NCBI RefSeq assembly: GCF_000821185.2
Contig: NZ_CP050855.1
Span: forward strand, 682,001 to 746,000
Length of the DNA stretch: 64,000 nucleotides
Origin: Serratia symbiotica
Lineage (GTDB): Bacteria; Pseudomonadota; Gammaproteobacteria; Enterobacterales; Enterobacteriaceae
Reading direction: 5' to 3'
Positions 31,512 to 41,464 of this stretch are shown here, piece by piece. A program made the position numbers and the translations under genes. The notes below the pieces were generated by a model. The model saw only the letters and a list, made by a program, of their open reading frames with translations. It ran no database searches and was not told the origin of the DNA. The stretch's first letter is position 1; every line of letters starts with the position of its first letter.

Positions 31512-32291
31512 TTAAAACATAACCTGACCACCGGTTATATTGATCGATTGGCCTGTGCAATATGAAACTTTATCACTGGCATAAAACAGCAACGTATCCA
31601 ACACATCCTGATAATCACATCCACGCTTCAATGGAACCTTATCAATGTAATATTGTTCGACCTGATCTTCCCTGATACCCAGTTTTTCCGCATATTGTGG
31701 GAGCAATGACTGGAACATGGGTGACTTGAGCAAATTACCCAGCATCAGGGAATGAACGGTGATGCCGTACTCCGCCAAATCCAACGCTAACGACTGAGTC
31801 AGCCCCACACCGCCGAACTTGGCCGCACTGTAACCGGAGTTATGCTTACTGCCCACCTTGCCGGATTTGGAGTTAATCTGAATGATTCTCCCTGCGGCCT
31901 TATCACGAATCATCAGCTTTGAAAACTCTCTGGCGCAGAGGAAATATCCCACCAGATTCACATTGAGAGACAGGTTAAAATCGCTCAGTTTGAATTGAGT
32001 GATCGACGCAGCTTTCGCGGTGCCGGCGTTGTAAACAAGCAAATCAGTACGCCCAAATGTTTCATCGACCGCTTTCGCCAGGGAAATAACGCTATCTTCA
32101 TCAGCCGCGTTCACCTGGAATCCAGCCGCATGTCCTTTTCCATGCGATTGGTTAATTTCCGCCGCTACTGTTTCGGCATTGCCGCCATTAAGGTCTGCAA
32201 CGGCCACTTTATAACCCGCATCTGCGAGACCTTTACAAAGGAAAGCCCCCAGTGTTTGCCCCCCTCCGACAACTACAGCAATCTGTTCCAT
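31512..32291 (-). CDS. srlD: Sorbitol-6-phosphate 2-dehydrogenase
   Basis: The 259-residue SDR enzyme oxidises sorbitol-6-phosphate to fructose-6-phosphate with NAD+. The nucleotide-binding glycine motif (VVGGGQTLGAFLCKGL), NAG motif (VYNAGTAKA) and the catalytic Ser/Tyr-x3-Lys (INSKSG … YSAAKFG) are present. The length equals E. coli SrlD (259). It acts in the cytoplasm on the product of the SrlABE transporter. Confidence 0.95.
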   Translation of the reverse strand: MEQIAVVVGGGQTLGAFLCKGLADAGYKVAVADLNGGNAETVAAEINQSHGKGHAAGFQVNAADEDSVISLAKAVDETFGRTDLLVYNAGTAKAASITQFKLSDFNLSLNVNLVGYFLCAREFSKLMIRDKAAGRIIQINSKSGKVGSKHNSGYSAAKFGGVGLTQSLALDLAEYGITVHSLMLGNLLKSPMFQSLLPQYAEKLGIREDQVEQYYIDKVPLKRGCDYQDVLDTLLFYASDKVSYCTGQSINITGGQVMF

Positions 32292-32304
32292 TTTTCTCTC
32301 CTTA

Positions 32305-32673
32305 TTAATTACTTAATACTCGAAATTTCTGTCCGGGTTCGATAACGCCAGGCGTAGGGCCTTCGACGTGAACCGTCCCCGGAAACTCTGCCTCTTTAGT
32401 GCCATCGAACCATATAGTGATGTGTCCGAGCTCCCGTAGGTTTGTTTCCGCTACCGACCCAACCGCAGTTATGGGCCAGCTATACTCACCAATCGTGATC
32501 ACAGAACCAGGTAGCAAAGCCTCCGCCAGACTAATTTCAGGGTGATGGATAAAGCAGTATTCAGCTACTTCTGCTGGAGCACCTTCTCCAAAGGTAATAA
32601 TGAAATTATCCTCAAGTGATTCAGCCGCATTTACCCCAGTGGAAACGAATGTAGATTCGTAAATTGTTCTCAT
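32305..32673 (-). CDS. srlB: Sorbitol PTS EIIA component
   Basis: The 122-residue EIIA-Gut protein accepts phosphate from HPr and passes it to EIIB of SrlE. The family pattern is visible (YCFIHHPEISLAEALLPGSV, with His residues of the active site, and ITIGEYSWPITAVGSVAE). It lies 13 bases before srlD and 15 after srlE. Confidence 0.94.
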   Translation of the reverse strand: MRTIYESTFVSTGVNAAESLEDNFIITFGEGAPAEVAEYCFIHHPEISLAEALLPGSVITIGEYSWPITAVGSVAETNLRELGHITIWFDGTKEAEFPGTVHVEGPTPGVIEPGQKFRVLSN

Positions 32674-32688
32674 ACATATTTCCGTTAA

Positions 32689-33729
32689 TTACTGATAAAT
32701 GAATCCGGACGCAGCCCAGGCCAAAAGGACAGTTGGCGTGCCGGTAAGAAATCGCCCAACCAGAACGGAAGGCACACCCACCCGAACCGTATCCTGGCGC
32801 GCTTCAGCCAGAGACAACCCGACAGGAATAAAGTCACATGAAGCCTGAGAGTTAATGGCAAACAGTGCAGGCAATGCCAAATGCGGCGGAATGGTGCCCT
32901 GCCCAATCTGCACGCCCACCAGTACACCGATAACCTGCGCAATGACCGCGCCTGGCCCCAAAAATGGTGAAAGCAAAGGGAAAGAACATATCAGGGCCAG
33001 AGTGACTAATCCGATTGGGCTGTTAGCCAAAGGCGTCAGGCCGTGTGCGATAAAATCACCCAGCCCAGAGGCCATGATGATGCCAATAAGAGCTGAGACA
33101 AACGCCATAAACGGCAGAATGGTTTTGATAACGGTATCAATGGTTTCCCGTCCAGCCTGAAAGAAGACAGCGACCACCGAGCCCATTCCCATACCGACCT
33201 TGGCCAAGAGGCCGTCACTCTGCTCAGTAATTTTTTTGGTCGTATCATAGTCACGATTTTTATTGTCAGCGTCGTCGGCAGCCTTTTGCGGTTGCGACTC
33301 AGCTAATACCTGAGAGGGGGCGGCGGATGACGATACGACAGGTGCGGCAGCATCTCCTTGTTCTACTGAACGGATGTCACCGACTTTAACGCCGGAAACA
33401 TAAATATCTTCCGTAATAAACTGCGCCAAGGGTCCGGATTTGCCTGTCGCATGCATGTTGATAGTCGGGATCCGGCGTTTAGGATATAGACCGCAGCGAA
33501 GCGTGCCGCCACAGTCGATAACCGCAACACCAATTTCCTCTGCTGGCGGTTCACCCTCTTTAAACCCGTCGACGGCTTCCCAGCCAGTCAGTTCTTTCAA
33601 CTTATCAACAATCGCCGGCCTGGTACCTGCAGTGATGTAAACAATTTTTTTACCTGATTCTGGTTTTAGAAACAGCGGCCCGCCCCAGCCACTTTCCCCT
33701 TTATGAATTTCAATCGTGTTAGACATCAT
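32689..33729 (-). CDS. srlE: Sorbitol PTS EIIBC1 component
   Basis: The 346-residue protein has an N-terminal EIIB domain with the phospho-Cys ([20 protein letters not shown]), then an Ala/Ser/Gln-rich linker (~residues 125-170, longer than in E. coli where the protein is 319 residues). The C-terminal membrane part ([40 protein letters not shown]) forms the rest of the sorbitol channel with SrlA. No disruption is seen. Confidence 0.93.
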   Translation of the reverse strand: MMSNTIEIHKGESGWGGPLFLKPESGKKIVYITAGTRPAIVDKLKELTGWEAVDGFKEGEPPAEEIGVAVIDCGGTLRCGLYPKRRIPTINMHATGKSGPLAQFITEDIYVSGVKVGDIRSVEQGDAAAPVVSSSAAPSQVLAESQPQKAADDADNKNRDYDTTKKITEQSDGLLAKVGMGMGSVVAVFFQAGRETIDTVIKTILPFMAFVSALIGIIMASGLGDFIAHGLTPLANSPIGLVTLALICSFPLLSPFLGPGAVIAQVIGVLVGVQIGQGTIPPHLALPALFAINSQASCDFIPVGLSLAEARQDTVRVGVPSVLVGRFLTGTPTVLLAWAASGFIYQ

Positions 33730-33740
33730 GCACTCCGCTC

Positions 33741-34289
33741 TTATAAACGAACCTGACGGTCAAGTTGTATACGCATTTTTCTTTCGAAAATGGTTGTAGT
33801 GAGATCGGTCACCCAACCCCGGAAAAAGTTCATCACCATACCAACCAAAAGATAGCTGACGGCCAATGGCCCCAGCGGGAGGTTCAGCGTGGTAAGGCCA
33901 TTGGCAATACCCAAATAAACAAACAACTCACCCGGATTGATATGAGGGAACAGTCCATTCATTGAATGGCAACTGTAGGATGCCGAGGCGTAATAGCTAG
34001 GCTTATACTTCTCAGGCATGAATCGTCCCAGACTCAACGTCATCGGATTACAGAAAACGAAGGTCCCAATAACCGGCAGAAACAGATAGCGCGAAACCGG
34101 ATTGCCAGCGCAGCGTTGCGCCAGAGCCTCAATTCGTTTCTGACCGACAAAAACGATCAAAGCATTCATAATAACTAACAGACTGATAAGTAAAGGAAGG
34201 ATACCTGTCACCATGCCGACAAACACCTCCCCCCCCTTCTGAAAGATCCCGATAAACCATTCGGCTCCGTGGGTAATTACTTCGATCAT
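33741..34289 (-). CDS. srlA: Sorbitol PTS EIIC2 component
   Basis: The 182-residue inner-membrane protein begins [20 protein letters not shown] and has several membrane segments ([40 protein letters not shown]). It is the first gene of srlAEBD-gutM-srlR-gutQ. The SD GGATGGGGG lies 6 bases before the ATG. Sequence upstream (to 34376) is AT-rich and should hold the operon promoter, but I could not assign CRP or SrlR sites with confidence. Confidence 0.94.
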   Translation of the reverse strand: MIEVITHGAEWFIGIFQKGGEVFVGMVTGILPLLISLLVIMNALIVFVGQKRIEALAQRCAGNPVSRYLFLPVIGTFVFCNPMTLSLGRFMPEKYKPSYYASASYSCHSMNGLFPHINPGELFVYLGIANGLTTLNLPLGPLAVSYLLVGMVMNFFRGWVTDLTTTIFERKMRIQLDRQVRL

Positions 34290-34658
34290 TTCAATCCCCC
34301 ATCCTTTCGATATAACACATAAATGTTTCAGTTAGATTGGTAAAGTACATCAATTAAAAACAAAAAAAGATGCAGAGTGTCACAAAGTGAAATGCAAAAA
34401 ATTAAAATAAATTTCTCAGTGAAAAAAACTTCGTTAAACGGTCATGCAAAGTATGACAGTGTTCAGGATATGGCAGCGTTCAGGATGAGAAGCGAACTCT
34501 CCCTAAAAGACGGGCGGACACAGGGCGAAGCGCCTGAAATGAAGTACAAATTTATGTTGCGCCACAAAGCCGGATTTTCAGTGAAAGAACATCATCCGGG
34601 CGCGCCTCAAGACGCAAACCGAGCGGTCCAGGACATAAATATGATGAATATTTAATTG

Positions 34659-35971
34659 GAGCCTGTAATTTAAATTGTGTAATTGCCTGTTTTTGATATG
34701 TTCACTCCAACAACGGAGACAGGCAAATTATGGACGACAAGAAACTCAGAGCCCTTGCGGCGGAACTGGCTAAAAGCCTTAAAACCGAAGCCGACCTCAA
34801 TCAGTTTTCCCGGATGCTGACGAAATTAACCGTCGAAACAGCGCTCAATGCGGAACTGACTGACCATCTCGGGCATGAGAAAAATGCACCTAAAACCGGC
34901 ACCAACACCCGCAATGGCTACTCGTCAAAAACGCTGCTCTGCGACGATGGCGAAATCGAACTGAACACGCCGCGTGACCGTGAAAATACCTTCGAACCGC
35001 AGTTGATTAAGAAAAACCAGACGCGTATTACGCAGATGGACAGCCAGATTTTATCTCTGTACGCCAAAGGCATGACCACGCGTGAAATCGTCGCCACCTT
35101 CAAAGAGATGTACGACGCCGATGTGTCACCCACGCTGATATCTAAGGTCACCGACGCCGTAAAAGAGCAGGTTGCTGAGTGGCAAAACCGGCAGCTGGAT
35201 ACGCTGTATCCCATTGTTTATCTGGACTGTATTGTCATAAAAGTCCGCCAGAATGGCAGCGTAATAAACAAAGCCGTTTTCCTGGCACTGGGTATCAACA
35301 CTGAAGGCCGGAAAGAGTTGCTGGGGATGTGGCTAGCCGAAAATGAAGGCGCAAAGTTCTGGCTGAATGTGCTGGCGGAGCTGAAAAATCGTGGCCTTCA
35401 GGACATACTGATTGCCTGCGTGGACGGTCTGAAGGGCTTCCCGGATGCGATAAACAGCGTCTATCCGCAGACACATATCCAGCTGTGCATCATCCATAGG
35501 GTGCGTAACAGCCTGAAATACGTGGCGTGGAAAGACTACAAAGCCGTCACCGGCGGGCTGAAAATGGTGTATCAGGCTCCGACAGAGGAAGCGGCGTTGA
35601 TGGCGCTGGTACATTCGCGGGTGTCTGGGACGATAAATACCGCAAATCAGCAAAAGCTGGCGTGCGCACTGGGAAAATCTCAATACGTTCTTCGGCTACC
35701 CGCCTGATATTCGGAAAGCTATCTACACCACGAATGCGATTGAGTCGCTAAATAGCGTGATCCGACAGGCGATAAAGAAACGTAAGGTGTTCCCGACAGA
35801 CGACTCAGTGCGGAAAGTGATTTATCTGGCAATCAAGGATGCGTCAAAAAAATGGAGTATGCCGATCCAGAACTGGCGGCTGGCGATGAGTCGTTTTATT
35901 ATCGAGTTCGGTGACCGCCTGAGCGATCACCTTTAATACGCTGGCAGTTACACAGAATTAGGGACAGGCTC
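34659..35971 (+). mobile_element. IS256-family element, transposase frameshifted
   Basis: The ends GAGCCTGTAATTTAAATTG (left) and CAGAATTAGGGACAGGCTC (right, inverse GAGCCTGTCCCTAATTCTG) are imperfect inverted repeats. No clear 8-9 bp target duplication is seen. The right-end fragment of a relative lies at 2861-2944. Confidence 0.82.
34730..35935 (+). pseudogene. IS256-family transposase, frameshifted
   Basis: Residues 1-300 are open from ATG 34730 (MDDKKLRALAAELAKSLKTE … VYLDCIVIKVRQNG … ACVDGLKGFPDAINSVYPQ). Near 35625-35670 small indels move the frame, after which SWRAHWENLNTFFGYPPDIR … TTNAIESLNSVIRQAIKKRK … RFIIEFGDRLSDHL continues in another frame to 35935. The normal protein is ~400 residues with DDE residues in both parts, so this copy should be inactive. 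Confidence 0.88.
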
Positions 35972-36007
35972 AAGGTTCTTTCCCTCTTTTGATTTTTTGC
36001 ATTCCTT

Positions 36008-36373
36008 TCATTCATTTTTCTCTCCCCATAGATCTGCACTAACCAGAGTTATACGAAGATCGCTTATCTGTCTTTTAACTGCAAAAAGCTCTGTTTTTGT
36101 TAAAACGCTTCCATCACTTTTATTTTCAAGGTGATTGAGTAGCTTGTTCAGATTCTGGGATATGTCTGCTAAAGATTTCCAGGCTTCTATATTGATTGGT
36201 GGAACGGCTACAGGAAGCTTATCAAGCGAAGCCATTCACCCTTGCTTTTGTCGCCACGTCTTGCGTTGAGAAGCTGTAGTTCATCACCATTTAATCTTAC
36301 GCTTATGCAGTGTGTCCTAAGTAGAACGTTGAGGTGGCTGATTTTTATTGATTTTGTTAAAAGTATTTTCCAT
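36008..36373 (-). pseudogene. Plasmid mobilisation accessory protein (MobC-like), frameshifted
   Basis: Three consecutive frames together read MENTFNKINKNQPPQRST (from 36373), then RTHCISVRLNGDELQLLNAR and RGDKSKGEWLR, then MASLDKLPVAVPPINIEAWK and SLADISQNLNKLLNHLE to the stop at 36008. The ISVRLN…EL..L segment is a ribbon-helix-helix DNA-binding motif, and PPIN..AW..L…NLN is typical of MobC-type relaxosome proteins. Two small indels break it. The last 75 codons alone form an open frame with AAGGGTGA before ATG. Homology is inferred from pattern memory. Confidence 0.55.
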
Positions 36374-36511
36374 ACGAACGCCTTTCATATGTTTCAAATA
36401 TTTTAATTAGAAGCATATTCCTTATGCTTAGATTATTTATATTGCACAAGCGAAAAATGTCAATGCATGACCTTGATTTTGCTTTTAATTTTTCAACCGA
36501 AGGGCGAAAAA

Positions 36512-36554
36512 CAAGGGCAACTTAAGAAGCGTAGCTTCGATAAGTTAGCCCTTG
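36512..36554. other. oriT-like inverted repeat
   Basis: CAAGGGCAACTTA (36512-36524) and TAAGTTAGCCCTTG (36541-36554) pair, with an inner stem GAAGC-GTA-GCTTC. The sequence TAAGTTAGCCCTT immediately 3' of the inner hairpin resembles the TAAGTGCGCCCT nick region of IncQ/pSC101-type transfer origins. It is about 140 bases upstream of the mobC-like gene, where oriT usually lies. Confidence 0.45.
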
Positions 36555-36737
36555 CTAAAGTTTATTATTTGATAATAGGACGGTAATGGTATAATAAATT
36601 AAATGTATTTTATATAGAGTGTGTAAGTGGACCTTAAATAAGGTGATGCGAAGAGAAAAACTGTTCAATTTTGTTATGCTGAAGATGATAGATAAGATGC
36701 TTGCTGGAGAGGCACCTTATCTAAGCAGATAGATATA

Positions 36738-37637
36738 TTATACTGCGTTAAATATTTTTTCTTTTTTCCTATTCTGATATCTTGTTGCGTTTAGAAAAAT
36801 AAATATACCAACAATGACAATCATAGCCGAAAGTAATTTCCCCGTACTTAGTCTTTCACCTAGGAAAATATAAGATGTTATAATTCCAGATATTGGAACA
36901 AATAATGATAGTGGTGCTACCTCCGTTGCAGGATATTTTTTCATGAGATTATTCCATATCATATATCCTATTATCGTTGTTATATAAGCTTGAAAAATAA
37001 CAGAGAAAGCAGAACCTATGGTAATATCATGTGGTATTGATAAAATGGTCTGCCATCCTTTTACCAGAATAGTCATTACAAGAACTGCTGGAGCAGAGAA
37101 TAAGCTTGACCACACGATAAATGCTATCATGTCAACAGGTTTGGAAATTTTAACCACTATATTGCAAATTGCCCATGATATCGCTGCAATTATAACTAAA
37201 AAGATTCCTTTGACTGTTGATTCTTGACCAGAGAAGTGAATGATCATTATCAGTCCAAGACAAGCGAAAAAGATACCAATCATGTGTATCTTAGTGATTT
37301 TTTCTTTTAAAAACAAAAAACTTAGAATGATTGTGAAAAATGCACTGAATTGTAAAAATACGGAAGAAAGGCCAGCCGAAAGTCCATTGAACATAGCGAA
37401 GTTAACCACCCACCATAGACCAACGCCAAAGAAAATACCGTATATAGCTAAACTTATGAAGGATACGTTAGATGGCTTTTTTATAAAGAACACAAGCGGA
37501 AAAGCACAAAGTGTGAATCTTAGGAATGTAAGTATAAAGGGATCTAAATCTTTTAGACCCATTTCTATAATTGCAAAGTTCCCCCCCCAAAGCACCGTGA
37601 TGAGAAATCCAATAAATAAATCAACTTTTTTGGCCAT
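36738..37637 (-). CDS. EamA/DMT-family exporter
   Basis: The 299-residue inner-membrane protein has about ten hydrophobic helices in two EamA repeats (residues ~10-135 and ~150-285). It resembles E. coli EamA (YdeD), the cysteine/O-acetylserine exporter, in length and in LWGGNFAIIEMGLKDLDPFI, LQFSAFFTIILSFLFL and VAPLSLFVPISGIITSYIFL. Composition is strongly AT-rich compared with the backbone, indicating transfer. It is divergent from the oxygenase gene at 37784 with a 146-base shared promoter region. The substrate is unknown; an amino acid or its derivative is a guess. Confidence 0.85.
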   Translation of the reverse strand: MAKKVDLFIGFLITVLWGGNFAIIEMGLKDLDPFILTFLRFTLCAFPLVFFIKKPSNVSFISLAIYGIFFGVGLWWVVNFAMFNGLSAGLSSVFLQFSAFFTIILSFLFLKEKITKIHMIGIFFACLGLIMIIHFSGQESTVKGIFLVIIAAISWAICNIVVKISKPVDMIAFIVWSSLFSAPAVLVMTILVKGWQTILSIPHDITIGSAFSVIFQAYITTIIGYMIWNNLMKKYPATEVAPLSLFVPISGIITSYIFLGERLSTGKLLSAMIVIVGIFIFLNATRYQNRKKEKIFNAV

Positions 37638-37714
37638 TGTATGTCATTCACTCTGAATCCATGTTAGGGCATCACTTGTATCATAAAGTAAACTTTTTTG
37701 AAACAAATTGGCAA

Positions 37715-37743
37715 TTGACGAAACAAAAAATGGGTTTTATTTT
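37715..37743 (+). promoter_or_regulatory. Candidate sigma-70 promoter for the oxygenase gene
   Basis: TTGACG (37715-37720), a 17-base AT-rich spacer, then TATTTT (37738-37743). It lies 40 bases upstream of the ATG at 37784. Confidence 0.4.
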
Positions 37744-37783
37744 ACATTTCCACTTGTCAATATGGCAATGAATAGAGTTAAGT

Positions 37784-38473
37784 ATGGGCATATTTGATAT
37801 AAATAAACATCGGTATGATTACTTCTATAATTTTGTAACCGTTGTTGAAGGTTTAATACCAGTAGATATATGTGATAATTTAACGGATAGAGTGAATATT
37901 ATTATTTCCCAGGGAGTAATTGATCATGTTAAGCATTCTGGCTTAGGAACTGATGCTGTCTCTGATTTAGGTGGTGAATATAATCATCATATATTTAAAG
38001 GTCCTGATATTAGAACATATCTTCCTGAGCTAAATGCTATATATCATTCAATAGTCCCTCTTATCAGCCTGATTACTTGTTCAGATGCGGTTATATCACC
38101 ATATCCTTTATCGGATATTAACATTAAGGCCTATCCTCCCGGTGGTGGGACATTGGGGCTTCACTATGATACTAATGGAATAACAGTTCTTTTATTTTTA
38201 ACAGAGAATACCGAAGCACCATTGCGTATGCAAATTGAGAGAAGCCATCCAAGTAAAAAGGAAAATTGGATTGAGCATAAAAATATTTATGCAAAAAAAG
38301 GTGCCCTACTTGTGATGCAGGGTAGAAAAACACTTCATGATAGTGAGCCAACAATAACAGAACAAAAATTATCAGTAGTTTATAATTTCTATGAGCGACA
38401 CGATACATACAGGCATGAGGATTTTGATGGATTTGTTTATTATGGGAAAGAACCTAGGAAATTAAATAAATAG
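37784..38473 (+). CDS. Putative 2-oxoglutarate/Fe(II)-dependent oxygenase
   Basis: The 229-residue protein shows the double-stranded beta-helix facial triad: His127-x-Asp129 (GGTLGLHYDTNGITVLLFL) and His185 (GALLVMQGRKTLHDSEP). The residue about ten after the distal His, usually Arg for 2-oxoglutarate, is Lys195 (TEQKLSVVYNFYE), as in some Lys-using members. Asp in the triad argues for hydroxylation rather than halogenation. The gene is AT-rich and paired divergently with an EamA exporter, so it may modify a small metabolite that is then exported. The substrate is unknown. Confidence 0.7.
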   Translation: MGIFDINKHRYDYFYNFVTVVEGLIPVDICDNLTDRVNIIISQGVIDHVKHSGLGTDAVSDLGGEYNHHIFKGPDIRTYLPELNAIYHSIVPLISLITCSDAVISPYPLSDINIKAYPPGGGTLGLHYDTNGITVLLFLTENTEAPLRMQIERSHPSKKENWIEHKNIYAKKGALLVMQGRKTLHDSEPTITEQKLSVVYNFYERHDTYRHEDFDGFVYYGKEPRKLNK

Positions 38474-38681
38474 TATTAAGAATGGTCGATTTAGCAGTCA
38501 TCCTATTTTTATTATACCTGACAGTGTTATAGCGTATGAGGATCTTGACTGATATAAATATAATGGATATTTTTAGATGCGGGATATCCTTTCGTATCCT
38601 TCATACAGCCACTTTCCCGCTTTCACTGAGGCAATGATCATATCTACAGTGATCTTGACCCGCTATCTTCAGACAGCTTTT
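38474..38681. other. Intergenic, AT-rich, no gene seen
   Basis: It lies between the oxygenase gene and the IS2-group element. No coding or RNA signal was recognised. Confidence 0.35.
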
Positions 38682-38685
38682 GTCT

Positions 38686-39567
38686 CTAAGTTAACGTTAT
38701 CCGCTGATGTCGGTATTCCCTCGGTGAGAGGTATCCTAGTGCGCTGTGCGGATGGTTTTCATTGTAGTGCTCGAACGCTGTGGCAAGATTTACCAGCGCC
38801 GTTCTCACATCCGGTTTTGGCATGAAGGCGATGTAATCGCTCTTCATCGTTTTCACGAGCCGTTCGGCCATGCCGTTACGCTGTGGACTGCTCACCGCCG
38901 TTGTACAGGGCTTCAGGTTCAGTTCCATCGCCAACCGCCTTGTTTCATGCGCCGCGTACGCTGAACCGTTGTCCGTCAGCCACTGGATGGCATTTTCCGG
39001 TAATTTATTACCGAACCGCTTTTCCACTGCGCCCAGCATCACATCCTGCACTGTGCTGCTGTCGTAACCGCCCGTACTGACTGCCCAGTCTATGGCTTCC
39101 CGGTCACAGCAGTCCAGTGCGAACGTCACCCACAGCTTTTCACCATCATTGCAACCGAATTCGAAGCCATCAGAACACCAGCGCAGATCGCTCTCAGCCA
39201 CTGCAACTTTGCCGTTATGTTCACGCTGTGGCCGCTGCGGTTTATTGTGCTGCAGCAACAGGGCATTCTCGTTTATGACACGGTAAACGCGCTTCGCGTT
39301 CACTGGCGGATATCCATCGTTGCGGGGCTGCCTGCGCAGCACTGCCCACACCCGACGATAGCCATAACCCGGCATATCGTTGATGATGACGAGGATGCGC
39401 GACAACAGCTCAGCATCTGCGGCGTCGTTCCGTCTGTTGCCACGCCCGTCCTGCCATTGTTCAGAACGATTGACCCGTAATGATAACTGTGCACGCGACA
39501 CGTCTAAAGCCCGGCTGACCTGTGCTATTCCTTGTCCTTTGGTAACCTGGGCGCATGCGCTATCCAT
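38686..39567 (-). CDS. IS2-group transposase OrfB
   Basis: The 293-residue protein ([20 protein letters not shown]) carries the rve core: [60 protein letters not shown] and [20 protein letters not shown], giving the DDE triad. It strongly resembles IS2 OrfB (301 residues). Confidence 0.9.
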   Translation of the reverse strand: MDSACAQVTKGQGIAQVSRALDVSRAQLSLRVNRSEQWQDGRGNRRNDAADAELLSRILVIINDMPGYGYRRVWAVLRRQPRNDGYPPVNAKRVYRVINENALLLQHNKPQRPQREHNGKVAVAESDLRWCSDGFEFGCNDGEKLWVTFALDCCDREAIDWAVSTGGYDSSTVQDVMLGAVEKRFGNKLPENAIQWLTDNGSAYAAHETRRLAMELNLKPCTTAVSSPQRNGMAERLVKTMKSDYIAFMPKPDVRTALVNLATAFEHYNENHPHSALGYLSPREYRHQRITLT

Positions 39568-39916
39568 TTTCGCGACTGACCGTACTCCACCGCTGCTTTC
39601 AGGATCTGATTCTCCATTGTCTTCTTACCCAGAAGACGCTGAAGCTCCCTGATTTGTTTCATCGCGGCGACCAGCTCTGACGCCGGAACGACTTCTTCTC
39701 CGGCAGCTACTGCGGCGAGACTGCCTTCTTGGTACGGCTCCACTTGAACAGCAGGCTGGGCTGAATACCATGCAGCCGGGCAACATGGGATACCGACATT
39801 CCCGGCTCCATCGACTGCTGAATGATGGCGATCTTTTCCTGAGGCGTTTTACGCCGACGGGCTTCATGCCCCAACAGTATTCCGGTCATCTTAAAATTAG
39901 AACCAGTGTTAGACAT
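39525..39916 (-). pseudogene. IS2-group OrfA, frameshifted
   Basis: The N-terminal part from 39916 ([20 protein letters not shown] … [20 protein letters not shown]) and the C-terminal part ending at 39525 ([20 protein letters not shown] … [20 protein letters not shown]) are in different frames that meet near 39735. Together they cover IS2 OrfA (121 residues). Confidence 0.85.
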
Positions 39917-39947
39917 ATATCTAAGCCTATCTCTTAAGTTAAGAGAC

Positions 39948-40100
39948 GTCTACTGCCTGGTTTTTCGTGGGGCCTGCTCAGTGCGTCCTCCTGATGACGA
40001 AGTTTACGTATTACCTGTAGCTACGCTGTTTATTTACCCCGCACGCTTTGAACTATATTGAGCTGGAAAATGAGTGGATCAGTAAAGTTGAGCTAGCTTT
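39948..40100. other. Intergenic, no gene seen
   Basis: Short non-coding gap between the IS2-group element and hipH. Confidence 0.35.
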
Positions 40101-41405
40101 TTATCCTAGACGGGCGATACGCGATCTGGCCTCGTCAAGATGATGGCGTAATGCCTCAAGGCATGGGACGAAATTGGCGGAGAAACGCTCGCAACTGCTA
40201 GCTATAACAAAGAAGTTCTCAGCCAAACCCAGCGCTTCCTGCCAGATATCCCGGCTAATTACTTCCGGTAGTGATGCCGGTCGAAGCTTGTTCACGATTG
40301 CGCCACCCGTTCTGGGAGCGAACCCCATAGGCAGAATGTCGTAGGCCGGTGCAAGGTGATACGGGCGACCGTGGCTGCTGATGAACGACAAGTTCCCGTG
40401 GTGCATGTCGGTATTGCCAATTAGCATCCCAAATGCCCAAAGCCGGGCGGTACCAACTGCGGCATCAGGATGGACATGCCCTTCCGTAACAAGGCTGTTA
40501 ACCAGAACAGGCCAAGGGGCCCTGGTATTGCCGACAAACTCTGCATCAAGCGCCCGCAGTGAGAAGACGCCAATACGGCCCAGTTGGCCAACGCGGTCGA
40601 ATCGGGGGATCTCGATGAAGCGCTGACTACCAAAATCATATACCTCAGTTTCCACACCAAGCACCCTCAGCGCCAAGTGCTCGGCCAACAGAAGGTCGCG
40701 CCAACGTTCGCTAACCGGATTATCGTCTGGGGCCGAGAATTTCACTAAGACGTGACCACGTTCTGTATAGGTGCAAAATTTCGGCTGTTCACCCCCTGCA
40801 GATGACCCTGGTGCTTCACCGGCTCCAGCCGCTAACGCCAACGCAGGGTACGCTGTGGCGCGCTCAACTGGGGTGGGTTCTGGCATCTCAAAGAAACGCT
40901 CTCGTGCTTGTTCCCCTATCAGCAGGTTGCCGATAGCATCATGACCATGTGCAAGCAACGCCCTAACGACATCCGAGTCGGCCCATTGCTCTGGATTTGC
41001 CAGCAGGCCGAGATCAGTCGCATACGTTGATGCGTAGGCTCGTCCGAGATACCCTTGTGGTCGCATGTCAAACAGCCACCACGGCAGCCCGTCGCTATGG
41101 AGACTTACGTTGTTGGTCTGCACCATGACAAATCCCTCAGGATGAACCGGAATGAGTTCGCCAAGGGGTATAATGCGTCCTTCATCAGTGATGCGGTAAA
41201 TGGGGGCAGACCTGAATCCGCGATAAACATCGCGTAGAGCGTATTGAATAGATGGCCCAGCTCCGATTCGAACAATGTCATCGCCAATATCTCTCAATGC
41301 GCGGGACAGCGTTGGCTGGCTAATGCTCATTATCTCAATGAGTTGCCGAGCTTGCATCGGGCCTTGGCTGAGCAACCGGCGTATCGTGTCAGAGCGAGTA
41401 GGCAT
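40101..41405 (-). CDS. hipH: HipA-like kinase YjjJ/HipH
   Basis: The 434-residue protein begins with an HTH-like segment (MPTRSDTIRRLLSQGPMQAR … SISQPTLSRALRDIG), followed by a HipA kinase fold: SAGGEQPKF (nucleotide-binding loop), the catalytic MLIGNTDMHHGNLSFI (Asp-x-His-x2-Asn) and the LAPAYDILPMG metal loop. It resembles E. coli YjjJ (443 residues), which has been described as a HipA-type toxin. I use ATG 41405, not the upstream 41453, because it restores the family N-terminus. No HipB partner is seen. It lies inside the tRNA-Asp island. Confidence 0.85.
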   Translation of the reverse strand: MPTRSDTIRRLLSQGPMQARQLIEIMSISQPTLSRALRDIGDDIVRIGAGPSIQYALRDVYRGFRSAPIYRITDEGRIIPLGELIPVHPEGFVMVQTNNVSLHSDGLPWWLFDMRPQGYLGRAYASTYATDLGLLANPEQWADSDVVRALLAHGHDAIGNLLIGEQARERFFEMPEPTPVERATAYPALALAAGAGEAPGSSAGGEQPKFCTYTERGHVLVKFSAPDDNPVSERWRDLLLAEHLALRVLGVETEVYDFGSQRFIEIPRFDRVGQLGRIGVFSLRALDAEFVGNTRAPWPVLVNSLVTEGHVHPDAAVGTARLWAFGMLIGNTDMHHGNLSFISSHGRPYHLAPAYDILPMGFAPRTGGAIVNKLRPASLPEVISRDIWQEALGLAENFFVIASSCERFSANFVPCLEALRHHLDEARSRIARLG

Positions 41406-41464
41406 AATGTTGAATTGCTTTTTGAATAGATAGATGAATGCATATCCTATCACTTGATTTACAG

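Larger units (their letters stand above)
38682..39947 (-). mobile_element. IS3-family (IS2-group) element, second type
   Basis: Approximate ends are GTCTCTAAGTTAACG (left) and CTTAAGTTAAGAGAC (right). It encodes an intact OrfB and a frameshifted OrfA closely resembling IS2. It differs in sequence from the element at 11645-12918. Borders are approximate and no target duplication was found. Confidence 0.7.

Noticed and set aside
34377..34655. A 92-codon frame between srlA and IS256
   Set aside because: It has a GTG start, no ribosome binding site, no recognisable family and lies in the srl promoter region. I do not regard it as a gene.
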